Below, one piece after another: positions 25,690 to 36,549 of a stretch of DNA of 64,000 nucleotides. The DNA is taken from the NCBI RefSeq assembly GCF_019749255.1, contig NZ_JACWFH010000036.1, positions 79,323 through 143,322 of the forward strand, in the 5' to 3' direction. A program made the position numbers and the translations under genes. This DNA comes from Mesobacillus maritimus. Its GTDB lineage: Bacteria; Bacillota; Bacilli; Bacillales; Cytobacillaceae. Each line of letters begins with the position of its first letter. The first letter of the stretch is position 1. The notes under the pieces are model-generated. The model made no database searches, had not been told where the DNA came from, and was given only the letters and a program-made list of their open reading frames with translations.

Positions 25690-26559
25690 ATGAATATCCA
25701 AAAATATGTGGCGTTTGTAAAAGTAGTAGAATTAGGTAGCTTTACAAAAGCAGCTCAAAGCTTGGACTATACACAGTCGGGGATCAGCCGTATGATTAAC
25801 GATTTAGAAACGGAATGGGGGGTTTCCCTTTTTGAAAGAGGACGTGCCGGTATTAATTTAACCTCTGATGGCTTAAAGTTACTGCCCCAATTAAAGAGAA
25901 TATGTAATGAGCATGAAATCTTAATGACTCAGATCGAAGACTTACACGATATAAAGACTGGGATGATTCGTATTGGGACATTTTCTAGCGTAGCAACCCA
26001 TTGGCTCCCTAATATGATTAGAATTTTTAAGAAGGATTACCCAAAGATTGATTTTGAACTTCTGCTTGGTGATTATACAGAAATTGAAAGTTGGATTCTA
26101 AATGGACGTGTTGATTTTGGATTTGTGCGACTTCCATCAAAACCAGATTTAGATACTATCTTTGTGGAGCAAGACCGTTTGCTGGTCGTGATGCCGTTAA
26201 ATCATCCTCTTGCTAATTGTGAAAAGTTTCCAATCAATGACTTATTGAATAGTCCGTTTATGCTACTGGAAAAGGGAGCAAAAGCAGAAATCTCTGAAAT
26301 TTTTGAGATGCACCAAATTTCACCCCAAGTTAATTTTACAACATGGGATGATTATGCCATTATGTCTATGGTGGAAAACGGACTAGGAATCAGTATATTA
26401 CCAGAATTGATCTTGAAGCGTATTCCTCACAAGATTATAGCGAAAGAGCTTGAAATTCCTGCTTTTAGGAATATTGGTATAGCTACAAGGGACCAAAAAT
26501 CACTTTCCCTTGCGTCCAAGGAATTTTTAGAATATTTATCATATAGGAACATTGAGTGA
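25690..26559 (+). CDS. LysR-family transcriptional regulator
   Basis: A 289-residue LysR protein. The HTH is at 1-60: MNIQKYVAFVKVVELGSFTK, AAQSLDYTQSGISRMINDLE. The effector domain starts near 90 with GMIRIGTFSSVATHWLP. ATG 25690 is favoured (AAAGGA 7 bases upstream and canonical LysR N-terminus); ATG 25672 would add six residues. It sits divergent from the YbaK-like gene across a perfect palindrome and probably controls the YbaK and EamA genes. Effector unknown. Confidence 0.88.
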   Translation: MNIQKYVAFVKVVELGSFTKAAQSLDYTQSGISRMINDLETEWGVSLFERGRAGINLTSDGLKLLPQLKRICNEHEILMTQIEDLHDIKTGMIRIGTFSSVATHWLPNMIRIFKKDYPKIDFELLLGDYTEIESWILNGRVDFGFVRLPSKPDLDTIFVEQDRLLVVMPLNHPLANCEKFPINDLLNSPFMLLEKGAKAEISEIFEMHQISPQVNFTTWDDYAIMSMVENGLGISILPELILKRIPHKIIAKELEIPAFRNIGIATRDQKSLSLASKEFLEYLSYRNIE

Positions 26560-26650
26560 ATAAGTATGATGGTTCAAAATGATGTTTTTTCGCATTTTCA
26601 ACTATTCAGCAATAGAAGCTAATGTTGAATAATCAAGCCGAAATAACTAC

Positions 26651-26762
26651 AGATCTATTTGCTACGTAGTACAAGGAGACTGTTGTTAAGTTTCCTGTCA
26701 AACGAGACGGTTACATTTAAGTGATCGTCTTTTCGTATTTGACTAAATACTGTGCAATAAAT
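26651..26762 (+). mobile_element. dispersed repeat copy B (short form)
   Basis: Left end AGATCTATTTGCTACGTAGT; centre with AAGTGATCGTCTTTTCGTAT; right end GACTAAATACTGTGCAATAA then AT. About 112 bp, same orientation as the other copies. Bases 26560-26650 hold no gene. Confidence 0.75.
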
Positions 26763-26819
26763 AATTCCTAATTCAGAGGCTTTATGAAAGAAAATATTTA
26801 AGCAAATCAGGGTGTTATA

Positions 26820-26848
26820 CAAAAAGGTACGCTCTAATGAGCGCACCT
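26820..26848 (-). terminator. terminator of the F420-reductase-like gene
   Basis: On the minus strand GGTGCGCTC and GAGCGTACC pair with one wobble around ATTA, followed by TTTTTG. Confidence 0.7.
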
Positions 26849-26855
26849 CTTGTTT

Positions 26856-27602
26856 TTATGAATTGTATATTTCTCTGTTTAAATTCACAATATCCTTATG
26901 TGAAAATTTAACTTCTTTCTTTTCTGCAAGGAGCTCTCCGAACCTTTCCATTACCTTATCCCGTTGGAATGGTGCTTTTTCTTTATTTGCCTTTTTCAAG
27001 GCTTTCGTGAGTTCATCTTTTGTTAGTTCTGTGCAGTATGCAGGAGTTCCTGGCTGTTGTCCCCAAGAGTCACTTAAAGAACCACTATCTACAGCGTCGA
27101 AGCCTAGATCGGATACTATGTCCATGACTACTTGTTTTTGTGATTGGTTATCACCAGCAACTGCCATCGCGATTCTTCCACTAGAATGTTCGGATGTTCC
27201 TTCATTTTCTAAAGTATAGGCTAATAAGTTGTTGAAAGCTTTTATGATAGGTCTGCCTAATTGATTTGAAACCCAAACACTTTCGACCATCCCGTTCTCT
27301 ATTTCTTCAATTTTACCATCTCTAAAAGGATAATAATTTGAAGTATCTACAATAATTACTTCCTCCTCGACTTGATCGATTATGTTCCGAATGCTTGGCA
27401 GTGCCTTTATAGGGAGAGATATTATAAGAACTTCTATATTTTTAATTGCATCCTCTACCAGTACAGCTGTTCCAGCAAGCTCTTTTCCTTCTAAACGTTC
27501 AATTCCTCGTGCATCTGCAATTTTGACATCATGTCCATTCTTAACTAATTTTTTCGAAATAATTGACCCAATTGGTCCAGCACCTATAATTCCAAATTTC
27601 AT
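26856..27602 (-). CDS. NADP(H)-binding oxidoreductase, F420-reductase-like
   Basis: A 248-residue Rossmann protein. The nucleotide site is GIIGAGPIGSIISKKL at 4-19. The following NGHDVKIADARG, LIISLPIKALP and VDTSNYYPFRDG segments are those of the NADPH:F420 oxidoreductase/YchN-like group widespread in F420-free bacteria, where the real acceptor is unknown. AGGAGG lies 6 bases before ATG 27602. It is divergent from an HxlR regulator with a palindrome in the shared promoter. Confidence 0.82.
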   Translation of the reverse strand: MKFGIIGAGPIGSIISKKLVKNGHDVKIADARGIERLEGKELAGTAVLVEDAIKNIEVLIISLPIKALPSIRNIIDQVEEEVIIVDTSNYYPFRDGKIEEIENGMVESVWVSNQLGRPIIKAFNNLLAYTLENEGTSEHSSGRIAMAVAGDNQSQKQVVMDIVSDLGFDAVDSGSLSDSWGQQPGTPAYCTELTKDELTKALKKANKEKAPFQRDKVMERFGELLAEKKEVKFSHKDIVNLNREIYNS

Positions 27603-27773
27603 GATTGTTCCTCCTAAAGTTATATAAAAGAATTCTTCAGCTTAAAGTTACACAATCATATGTTTATCAAACGGTAAACATATTAGATAAAAAAACGTAT
27701 TGAGTATTTCTGTTACATATACTAGAATAAAATCATTTCTCATCTTTTTGAAGTAGGCAATAAAAAATGGCGT

Positions 27774-27791
27774 AGTACATTTTTTTGTACT
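27774..27791. promoter_or_regulatory. HxlR operator-like palindrome, copy 1
   Basis: AGTACA-N6-TGTACT lies 22 bases before the hxlR-type start, in the divergent promoter region. A second, inverted copy lies at 28284-28301, after the regulator gene. Confidence 0.6.
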
Positions 27792-27813
27792 TAACAGTAG
27801 AAAGCAGGTGAAG

Positions 27814-28176
27814 ATGGTGTCTAGGATATGTAAGGATGGATTTGATAAAGAGTGTATAAAGGAACAAAGAGAATTTTTTGGCATTGCTTATACCCAAAAT
27901 ATCCTCTCCGGACGTTGGAAATATGTAATTCTATGGTATTTAAAGACCAAAGAGCGTCGCTATAGTGAAATTAAAGCCTTTTTATGGGATATTTCACAAG
28001 GTTCTCTTACAAAGCAACTTCGAGAACTAGAAACAGATGGTTTAATTAATCGCAAAGTTTTTCCAGAGGTTCCTCCTCGTGTAGAGTATTCACTAACCTC
28101 AAAAGGGGAAGAATTAATCCCTATTATTGATTTGATGGAAGAGTTCGGGAAGAAGTTTGGGGAGCAGGCAGACTAA
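27814..28176 (+). CDS. HxlR-family transcriptional regulator
   Basis: A 120-residue winged-helix protein beginning near MVSRICKDGFDKECIKE. IAYTQNILSGRWKYVILWYL, then RRYSEIKAFLWDISQGSLTK and VPPRVEYSLTSKGEEL give the full HxlR domain. Cys residues at about 6 and 14 could make it redox-responsive, as in HypR/YodB relatives. ATG 27814 or GTG 27817 may start it (AGGTG just upstream). Probably controls itself and the divergent oxidoreductase via the 27774 palindrome. Confidence 0.85.
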   Translation: MVSRICKDGFDKECIKEQREFFGIAYTQNILSGRWKYVILWYLKTKERRYSEIKAFLWDISQGSLTKQLRELETDGLINRKVFPEVPPRVEYSLTSKGEELIPIIDLMEEFGKKFGEQAD

Positions 28177-28240
28177 CCAAAGCTCTCCCATTCATCGTTT
28201 ACAAGTTACCCCTATTTCACAACTAAATGGTTTAAGGTCG

Positions 28241-28266
28241 AGGCTGTCATTGTGGCAGCTTTTTTG
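28241..28266 (+). terminator. terminator of the HxlR gene
   Basis: GGCTGTC (28242-28248) pairs with GGCAGCT (28254-28260) with a wobble, followed by TTTTTG. The rest of 28177-28593 contains only operator sites and no supported gene. Confidence 0.55.
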
Positions 28267-28283
28267 TTATAACCAAGCTATTA

Positions 28284-28301
28284 GGTACAAAAAAATGTAC
28301 T
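28284..28301. promoter_or_regulatory. HxlR operator-like palindrome, copy 2 (inverted)
   Basis: GGTACA-N6-TGTACT, whose reverse complement matches the 27774 site including flanks (ATAGTACA versus GTAGTACA). It has no obvious gene of its own; it may be a second binding site or the trace of an inversion around the regulator. Confidence 0.5.
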
Positions 28302-28554
28302 ATGGCAACTTTTATTGCCCTCTTTTAAAAATTGAGAATTGGTTTTATTCTAGTGACTATAACAAAATTACTCCATTTAACAAGTTGATAGGCAAAACGG
28401 TGTACTATACAGAATCAGGACAATTTAGTGTTTAACAGTTGATGTGGATGCATGGATCCATCCTTTTGTCGTCTGTTCTAGATAAATTCAGCCTGATAAA
28501 ATGAGAGTAGGTCTCTTAAGTTAGATGGACAACTAAATTTTAACTGTGATAAAG

Positions 28555-28566
28555 TTAGCTTGCTAA
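28555..28566. promoter_or_regulatory. MarR box 1
   Basis: TTAGC-TT-GCTAA, 27 bases before the marR start. The same 12-mer pattern recurs three times before the monooxygenase gene, so it is the likely site of this MarR. Confidence 0.65.
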
Positions 28567-28593
28567 GTAAAATTCAGTAGTGGAGGCATATCT

Positions 28594-29022
28594 ATGAACG
28601 ATAATAAGGTTGGATGCGATATTCGTGAGTCGTTAGATAAAATCTCATCTAAAATGCGTCGAGATTACAGCGAAAGTCTGAGAGAACTGAATCTTCATGT
28701 TGGCCAGGATAAACTACTCGCTCGTTTGTGGTTAGGTGATGGAATCACACAAATGCAACTATGTGAACATTTGAAATGCGAACCGCCTACGGTAACAAAT
28801 ATGGTTAAATCGCTGGAGCTAAATGGATTCATATATCGAAAACGTGATGAACAAGATGCAAGGGTTATGCGAATTTATCTAACGGACAAGGGCAAACAAT
28901 TAGAGGAACCAGTTGATCTCAAATGGAAACAGCAGCAAGCAAAATTACTCCATTCAATCTCACCGGAAGAACTCTTAATCTTAAGAGAACTAATGAAGCG
29001 CATGGAGAGAAACTTATTCTAA
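28594..29022 (+). CDS. MarR-family transcriptional regulator
   Basis: A 142-residue winged-helix MarR. The DNA-binding region spans about 48-95: GITQMQLCEHLKCEPPTVTN, MVKSLELNGFIYRKRDEQDA, with the wing D-x-R at DARVMRIYLT. Cys8 and Cys56/61 are present and could sense oxidants. ATG 28594 is preceded by GTGGAGG. Box TTAGC-N2-GCTAA lies before it, and three more lie between it and the downstream monooxygenase-exporter pair, pointing to autoregulated control of that pair. Confidence 0.88.
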   Translation: MNDNKVGCDIRESLDKISSKMRRDYSESLRELNLHVGQDKLLARLWLGDGITQMQLCEHLKCEPPTVTNMVKSLELNGFIYRKRDEQDARVMRIYLTDKGKQLEEPVDLKWKQQQAKLLHSISPEELLILRELMKRMERNLF

Positions 29023-29041
29023 GTTTTCTCTATGTTGATAC

Positions 29042-29133
29042 TTAGCATGCTAAGTATTTGTTTAGCAACCTAAATATAAATAGTTCTATATCGTAAACAG
29101 TTATGAAATCCACTAAATTAGTTAGCAAGCTAA
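29042..29133. promoter_or_regulatory. MarR boxes 2-4 before the monooxygenase gene
   Basis: TTAGC-AT-GCTAA at 29042-29053, TTAGC-AA-CCTAA at 29062-29073 and TTAGC-AA-GCTAA at 29122-29133. Boxes 2 and 3 are two helical turns apart (20 bases), favouring side-by-side binding. Confidence 0.65.
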
Positions 29134-29218
29134 ATGTTTTCTGGCTTTCAAATCTACTGTAATATACTACGGCCACTTGTTACTTGGAGCCATTTTAAAA
29201 ATAAAGGAGAAGAGATAC

Positions 29219-30556
29219 ATGAAACAAAGAAAAGAGATGCAGCTAGCGTTACAAATGGTTTCTGGATACGGAGCTGAATTCAGCGCTTGGAGAATGCCTG
29301 GTACCGACCCAGCAGCCTACACAAATACGGATAGTTATGTAGAGCGAGCTAAAATCGCTGAAAAAGGAAAATTTCAAATGATCTTTATCGCCGATACCCC
29401 AGCATTAACCGTCGACTTAGGCCCTCAGACTCCTAGTTTTCCTATGGATCCTATGTTAGCACTTATGGCTGTAGCTAGAGAAACGAAACATATTGGTCTT
29501 GTTGCTACACTATCCACGACATTCAATTATCCATATAACATAGCACGTCAGTTTAAAGCACTCGATGTGATAAGTAAAGGGCGTGTAGGTTGGAATGCGG
29601 TCACCACATCCGAGCCATTAGCTGCAGCAAATTTTGGTGCTCGGGTTGGCAACCGCAAAGAACGATATAGTATGGCTCATGAATCCATCCAAATTGTCCA
29701 AGCATTATGGGGGAGTTGGGAACAAGACGCTTGGACGTTAGATGTAGAAGGTGGAAAATTTGCCGACATGGACAAAATTCAGCCTATAAATCTTCAAGGG
29801 CAATATTATGCATCCCGTGGTCCTTTGCCAATCCCGCCCTCCGAGCAAGGTCAGCCAGTTATTTTCCAGGCAGGAGGAGGGCAGGAAGGGTTGGAATTAG
29901 CGGGGAGGTACGCTTCTGGTGTCTATGCGAATCCTTATGACATTGAGTCTGCTCGTGAACATAGGCAAGCACTTCGACAAAGTGCAGCTCGTTTTGGCAG
30001 AAATCCGGATGACATCAAGATGTATGCAGGTTTTATGTTTTCCATAGGTTCAACGGAAGAAGAAGGTTTAGAACGTCGAAGACAACTTATGAGTTTTAAT
30101 CCTGAAGAGATTCCAAGTCGGGTAAGTTACCTTGGTTCAATGGTTGGTTTACCACTTTCGGTGAATTCGTTAGATATTGATCAACCTTTAGCAACTGACA
30201 TGTTGAAAAACGCATATGCCAACCCTATGGATCCACGTTCCCACAGAGCTTTAGAGCTTCTGCAAAAAGGTCTATCCATTCGAGATGTTCTTGCGCATGG
30301 GGTCATTAACTATCATCCAGTAGTTGCAGGCACCCCCTTACAAGTTGCCGACTTCTTGGAAGAATGGTTTTTGGCTGGTGCATGTGATGGCTTCTCGGTT
30401 GTTCCGGATATAGCCTATGATGGTGTTGCTGATTTTGTGGAACATGTTGTCCCAATTTTGCAGGACCGTGGTTTGTTTCACAAGGATTATGAAGGAAAAA
30501 CACTACGTGAGAATATGGGAGTTCCTTATCAATACGGCAGGCTGAAAGATAATTAA
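29219..30556 (+). CDS. LLM-class flavin-dependent monooxygenase (NtaA/DszA-like)
   Basis: A 445-residue FMN-dependent monooxygenase of the nitrilotriacetate/dibenzothiophene group. EFSAWRMPGTDPAAY near 20 and FQMIFIADTP near 50 are group features, as are KGRVGWNAVTTSEPLAAANF near 120 and VIFQAGGGQEGLELAGRYA near 220. ATG 29219 was chosen because AAAGGAG lies about 10 bases upstream; the frame's earlier start (29177) has no ribosome site. It needs a separate flavin reductase, none of which is adjacent. Followed by an MFS exporter; both probably controlled by the MarR upstream. Confidence 0.88.
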   Translation: MKQRKEMQLALQMVSGYGAEFSAWRMPGTDPAAYTNTDSYVERAKIAEKGKFQMIFIADTPALTVDLGPQTPSFPMDPMLALMAVARETKHIGLVATLSTTFNYPYNIARQFKALDVISKGRVGWNAVTTSEPLAAANFGARVGNRKERYSMAHESIQIVQALWGSWEQDAWTLDVEGGKFADMDKIQPINLQGQYYASRGPLPIPPSEQGQPVIFQAGGGQEGLELAGRYASGVYANPYDIESAREHRQALRQSAARFGRNPDDIKMYAGFMFSIGSTEEEGLERRRQLMSFNPEEIPSRVSYLGSMVGLPLSVNSLDIDQPLATDMLKNAYANPMDPRSHRALELLQKGLSIRDVLAHGVINYHPVVAGTPLQVADFLEEWFLAGACDGFSVVPDIAYDGVADFVEHVVPILQDRGLFHKDYEGKTLRENMGVPYQYGRLKDN

Positions 30557-30632
30557 AGCTTAGATAACAACAAACAATGATTTGCTAAAAATAAACGATT
30601 ATTAATTAAGTTGATTTACAAGGAGATATTAA

Positions 30633-32066
30633 ATGAAGAATCAATACAATACGCGTGCCATTATGGCATCGCTACTTATCTGCGGTTTCGTCGGCATGTT
30701 CAGCGAAACTGCCCTCAATATTGCAATGACTAATTTAATGGAAGTATTCCAAATTTCGGCCGCAACTGCACAGTGGTTAACAACTGGGTTCTTGTTGACT
30801 CTAGGCATTTTAATGCCAATAAGTGGGTTGTTATTGCAGATGTTTACTACAAGACAGCTCTTCACAGGTTCGCTCATCAGCTTAATCGTCGGTACATTGA
30901 TCGCGGCGATGGCGTTCAACTTTGGAATGTTAATGTTCGCCCGAGTTTTACAGGCAGTAGGTATGAGCTTGTTGCTCCCACTCTTGTTCAATACCATTCT
31001 TGTCATCTATCCGCCTGAGAAGCGGGGGGCGGCAATGGGGTTTGTCGGACTTGTTATCATGTTTGCGCCAGCAACCGGTCCTACCATAGGTGGTCTATTA
31101 ATAGAGTATTTTACATGGCATTATATCTTCTGGTTCTCGTTTCCATTCCTGATTATTGGGTTGTTGATAGGACTGAAGTACTTGGAAAATGTCACCGATG
31201 TAACGAAGCCCCGGATCGATCTGCTGTCTGTCGCACTGTCAACAATTGGCTTTGGAGGAGTTGTCTTCGGTTTCAGTAAAGCAGGCGAAGGATCTGAAGG
31301 ATGGGGCAGTGTAGTTGTGCTCACTTCAATCATTGTTGGGCTTGTTGCACTGGTGCTGTTCGTACTGCGCCAAATCTTAATGAATGATCCGATGATGAAC
31401 CTTAGCGTTTTCAAGTATCCGATGTATGTCGTTGGGCTGCTTCTGGTACTGTCATGTATGATGATTATTATGTCGAGTATGATTATTCTGCCGATGTTTC
31501 TGCAAACGGGTGCAGGGTTGTCTGTGTTCACTGCGGGACTCATGCTTTTGCCGGGCAGCGCTTTGAACGGTATCCTCTCCCCGCGAATGGGGCATTTGTT
31601 CGATAAATATGGGCCAAAATGGCTCGTTATTCCCGGACTCGTGATCGTTTCAGTCATGTTATGGTTGTTTACTTCACTATCTCCTGCTTCTTCAGTGGCA
31701 TTTATCGTGGCACTGCATATCGGTCTCATGGTTGGTGTAGGCATGGTATGGATGCCAGCTCAAACGAACGGGCTAAATCAATTGCCGCCGGAGTTATACC
31801 CGCACGGCACGGCAGTCTTAAATACACTGCAGCAGGTGGCAGGCGCGATTGGAATTGCTGTAGCAATTAGCATCCTTACGGGTGGTATGGAGAAATACTT
31901 GCACGGCTCCTCAGATCCGACTATGCTGAACGAAATAGCAAAAGCGATGACAGCAGGATCACAAAACGTGTTTTTGTTCACGATGATCATAGCATTAATT
32001 GGCTTGATTTTAGCATTCTTCATTCGACGCGTAGTCAATCACGAGGAGCGATATTCGGCACATTGA
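30633..32066 (+). CDS. DHA2-family MFS exporter
   Basis: A 477-residue drug exporter with about 14 membrane segments. TM1 has FSETALNIAMTNLMEVFQIS, and motif C-like MFAPATGPTIGGLL lies near 150. ATG 30633 follows AAGGAGAT. Visibly richer in G and C (CTG, GCG, GGC codons) than the genes on either side, suggesting a separate origin. It lies 76 bases after the monooxygenase gene, so one transcript is likely, with the exporter removing a substrate or product. Confidence 0.88.
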   Translation: MKNQYNTRAIMASLLICGFVGMFSETALNIAMTNLMEVFQISAATAQWLTTGFLLTLGILMPISGLLLQMFTTRQLFTGSLISLIVGTLIAAMAFNFGMLMFARVLQAVGMSLLLPLLFNTILVIYPPEKRGAAMGFVGLVIMFAPATGPTIGGLLIEYFTWHYIFWFSFPFLIIGLLIGLKYLENVTDVTKPRIDLLSVALSTIGFGGVVFGFSKAGEGSEGWGSVVVLTSIIVGLVALVLFVLRQILMNDPMMNLSVFKYPMYVVGLLLVLSCMMIIMSSMIILPMFLQTGAGLSVFTAGLMLLPGSALNGILSPRMGHLFDKYGPKWLVIPGLVIVSVMLWLFTSLSPASSVAFIVALHIGLMVGVGMVWMPAQTNGLNQLPPELYPHGTAVLNTLQQVAGAIGIAVAISILTGGMEKYLHGSSDPTMLNEIAKAMTAGSQNVFLFTMIIALIGLILAFFIRRVVNHEERYSAH

Positions 32067-32149
32067 TTTTTTAATAAATAACAACAACAGGGTTACTTAG
32101 GAAAATAATAAATAAGTTGACCCTGTGTATTTAATTACGAAACCTAAGT

Positions 32150-32176
32150 GACATAGATGAAATTCTATGTCTTTTT
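32150..32176 (+). terminator. terminator after the exporter
   Basis: GACATAGA (32150-32157) pairs with TCTATGTC (32164-32171), then TTTTT. A second hairpin, ACAGGGT...ACCCTGT, lies upstream at about 32086-32128. Confidence 0.7.
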
Positions 32177-32225
32177 CCATAATATAATCCTTTTATTTGA
32201 AAAAGTGTTGTTATTGGAAAGCAGC

Positions 32226-32250
32226 GCTATTGCACAGTACAACGATACTG
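32226..32250 (+). mobile_element. dispersed repeat copy C (left end only)
   Basis: GCTATTGCACAGTACAACGA then TACTG matches the left end of copies A, E and F in the same direction. The matching right end was not found nearby. Bases 32251-32416 contain no gene. Confidence 0.55.
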
Positions 32251-32416
32251 TTCATCTAAATAGAGTATTCAACAATTAAGGTAGATTCTTCAAAAGCCGG
32301 ATTAATTCAAATCAATAAGTTTTTACTTCCTACAATTTGTTGGTTACGCTAACTTATTCTCTCTCTCTCTAGATAATTATCCTTTCACCACAAGAACCCC
32401 CAAGGAAGGAAGGGGG

Positions 32417-33334
32417 TTATACGTTTATCGCTTCGTCATCACTAGCTCTCAAACGCTTAATATCTTCTTTTGGTGGCAAACCAAACATGCGCGAATATTC
32501 ACGACTGAATTGTGATGGACTATCATAGCCCACCCGGAATGCAACATCAGCAGCATCTGATGACTCAGATAATAACAAGCTGCGAGCTTCTTGTAGTCTC
32601 AGTTGTTTCTGGAATTGAATGGGGCTCATTGCGGTTACTTCTTTAAAGTGCCGATGTAGGGAAGAAACACTCATATTAGCTATTTCCGCAAGTTCCTCAA
32701 TCTTTAACGATTTTTCATAGTTGTTCATGATATGTTGGATTACATCACTGATTTGATGGGTTGAACTACCTTCTATTGCAATCTGTTTAAGCATACCTCC
32801 ATGTTCTCCTTGCAGAACCCGATAGATGATTTCTTTCATAATAAGAGGAGCAATTACCTTTATGTCTTTCGGAGTATCTAGTAATCGAACTAATCTTGTT
32901 ACCGCATCTAGCAAAGAGGCTTCTATTTCGCTGACATACATACCACGTTTAGCATTTTCCTTCTTATCAACCCCCATTTCGAATTCACGTAACACCTCCA
33001 ATATTTCACTGGGTGTGAATTCCAGTTTGAGAGCCAGATAAGGCACTTCAGGAGAAGCTTCCGTAACTTGTCCTGCAATTGGTAGGTTAACCGATGCAAC
33101 AAGGTAATTGGCAGGACTGTACACATAGCTCTCCTGTGCGAGCAATACCATCTTCCTACCTTGAACGATCATGCATAATGAAGGTTTGTAGACTCCGTAA
33201 CTTGGGCCTATTAAATCAGAGAAACGAGTGAACGATAAAGAAGGAATAGTAGTCGGGTGAATTCCGTCATTACCTGTGTGACTCTCAATAATCTGGGTCA
33301 GTTCAACTCGCTGTTTATCGACTTGTGTGGACAT
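32417..33334 (-). CDS. AraC-family regulator (YqhC-like)
   Basis: A 305-residue regulator. Residues 20-165 form the AraC_N cupin-like sensor (GPSYGVYKPSLCMIVQGRK), and about 200-295 carry two HTHs: ANMSVSSLHRHFKEVTAMSP and AFRVGYDSPSQFSREYSRMF. GGAGG precedes ATG 33334. It is divergent from two aldo-keto reductase genes. In E. coli YqhC, with the same architecture, activates neighbouring aldehyde-reductase genes, which suggests aldehyde-triggered control here (inference). Confidence 0.88.
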   Translation of the reverse strand: MSTQVDKQRVELTQIIESHTGNDGIHPTTIPSLSFTRFSDLIGPSYGVYKPSLCMIVQGRKMVLLAQESYVYSPANYLVASVNLPIAGQVTEASPEVPYLALKLEFTPSEILEVLREFEMGVDKKENAKRGMYVSEIEASLLDAVTRLVRLLDTPKDIKVIAPLIMKEIIYRVLQGEHGGMLKQIAIEGSSTHQISDVIQHIMNNYEKSLKIEELAEIANMSVSSLHRHFKEVTAMSPIQFQKQLRLQEARSLLLSESSDAADVAFRVGYDSPSQFSREYSRMFGLPPKEDIKRLRASDDEAINV

Positions 33335-33514
33335 AAAAAACCTCCTTGTGTCAAAGTCTTTTATTCTATACTAATACATATTTCCTCAGAATATAAGCGA
33401 TATGAGATGATTAGGCAATGATTTAGTAGGATTAGTATAATAGTTTCTAATTTTTTTGTTGCATAATAAGGGAGCCACGGTTTTTTATTCTCACATCTCC
33501 ACAATAGGTGTTAA

Positions 33515-35392
<1,878 letters not shown>

Positions 35393-35415
35393 TACTAGTT
35401 TTCATATGAACAAGG

Positions 35416-35452
35416 AAAAGTCGATTTCCTACTTGGAACATCGACTTTTTTC
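35416..35452 (+). terminator. terminator of the reductase operon
   Basis: AAAAGTCGA (35416-35424) pairs with TCGACTTTT (35441-35449), ending in TTTCTTATT. Confidence 0.75.
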
Positions 35453-35534
35453 TTATTATTTAGCCAATTACTTGTTATGTAAGTGACTGTGACAAGATTA
35501 GGCAATCATTCGATACGATTGTGATACCAGACGT

Positions 35535-35554
35535 TATTTATACTGTTGCATAAT
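35535..35554 (+). repeat. possible degenerate right end of the dispersed repeat
   Basis: GTTATTTATACTGTTGCATA resembles the right ends GACTAAATACTGTGCAATAA (copy B) and GACTTTATACTGCGCAGCAA (copy E). Isolated and divergent, so uncertain. Confidence 0.3.
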
Positions 35555-35679
35555 ATTGATAAGTTGTTTAATGGTATGTTTGTATTTTTTTAAATTATCA
35601 AATAAAGGTTTTGATTCCAGTCATGATTATACCTAGTTGTTGGTCTTGGAGTCGTATTGAAATCTAGAGGAGGAATAGT

Positions 35680-36468
35680 GTGAAAAAAATATTATTTGGG
35701 ATTTTTATATTGCTGGTGATGTCTATTACCCTTATTGCTTGCAGTAACAATAATGATAATTCTACCCAACAGGAATCGACTAATGATGTTTCACAAAATG
35801 ATCCTAATGCACAGCAAGAGCCATCGGAGGATACTTCCCAAGAGAATCCTGTGGAAGACGGTTCTAGTATAATTCAATTTCCTGAAGATTACAGAGATGG
35901 AGTTCTTTACAATACATTGACAAGAGGAAGCGCTTATGAGGAATTTTTCACGAGTGAGGAAACGATTGAAGCAGTGCAGAATGGGGAACCAATTCCAAAT
36001 GGTTCTGTCATTACCCTTGTCATTTACGAGAATGATGAACTTGACCGAATCTTTGTGATGAAAAAGGACGCAGACCTGGACCCACAACTGTTGGATGAAC
36101 AGCATAATGGAGAATGGGCTTTTCAGAACTTCACTCCTAACGGAACTGTAAATGAAGAGGAAGATCTTGGTCGCTGTATGTCTTGTCACGCAAATCAAGA
36201 GAGAGACGATTTTCTATATAAGCTGGAAGAAATGAAGAGTTTTGACCTTGATGAGGTTGCCGGATTAATTGAAAGTAATAAAGAATCTCAAATCTCAGGT
36301 GTCTCTACAGATGAATGGGAGATAAGAGAGGTAGCAGCTCACTTAGATCACTCGCCTTCCAATGATGTGAATAGTAAGGAGAGTATTGTATTAGAAGGTC
36401 AGGAAAAAGGTGAAATAATAAAAAATGTTCTATTGACATTGCATCTCAAGCAGTTGAAAAACGGATAG
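35680..36468 (+). CDS. P460-like heme lipoprotein, copy 1
   Basis: A 262-residue lipoprotein. The signal ends ITLIACSNN (lipobox LIAC, Cys 21), followed by about 40 residues of Ser/Gln/Glu-rich linker. The folded part has FPEDYRDGVLYNTLTRG, EWAFQNFTPNG and the heme c site GRCMSCHANQ near 166-175. This matches cytochrome P460-family proteins. GTG 35680 with GGAGG 6 bases upstream. Followed by a DUF4405-type membrane protein gene; the same pair is repeated at 49870-51379. Probably an outward-facing electron carrier or oxidase; substrate unknown. Confidence 0.8.
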   Translation: MKKILFGIFILLVMSITLIACSNNNDNSTQQESTNDVSQNDPNAQQEPSEDTSQENPVEDGSSIIQFPEDYRDGVLYNTLTRGSAYEEFFTSEETIEAVQNGEPIPNGSVITLVIYENDELDRIFVMKKDADLDPQLLDEQHNGEWAFQNFTPNGTVNEEEDLGRCMSCHANQERDDFLYKLEEMKSFDLDEVAGLIESNKESQISGVSTDEWEIREVAAHLDHSPSNDVNSKESIVLEGQEKGEIIKNVLLTLHLKQLKNG

Positions 36469-36549
36469 ATTTGAGGAATAAGATTTTTATTCAATGAAAG
36501 TTAAACGACAACTCATGTACCTAATAAAAATAAGCAAAGGATGAAACAG

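Noticed and set aside
28157..28435. 92-codon plus-strand frame after the HxlR gene
   Set aside because: It runs through the hxlR stop, a terminator and an operator palindrome, has no ribosome site and no protein-like composition.
31121..31744. 207-codon minus-strand frame inside the MFS gene
   Set aside because: Antisense shadow favoured by the higher GC of the real gene; Ser/Thr/Pro/Ile-rich with no domain.
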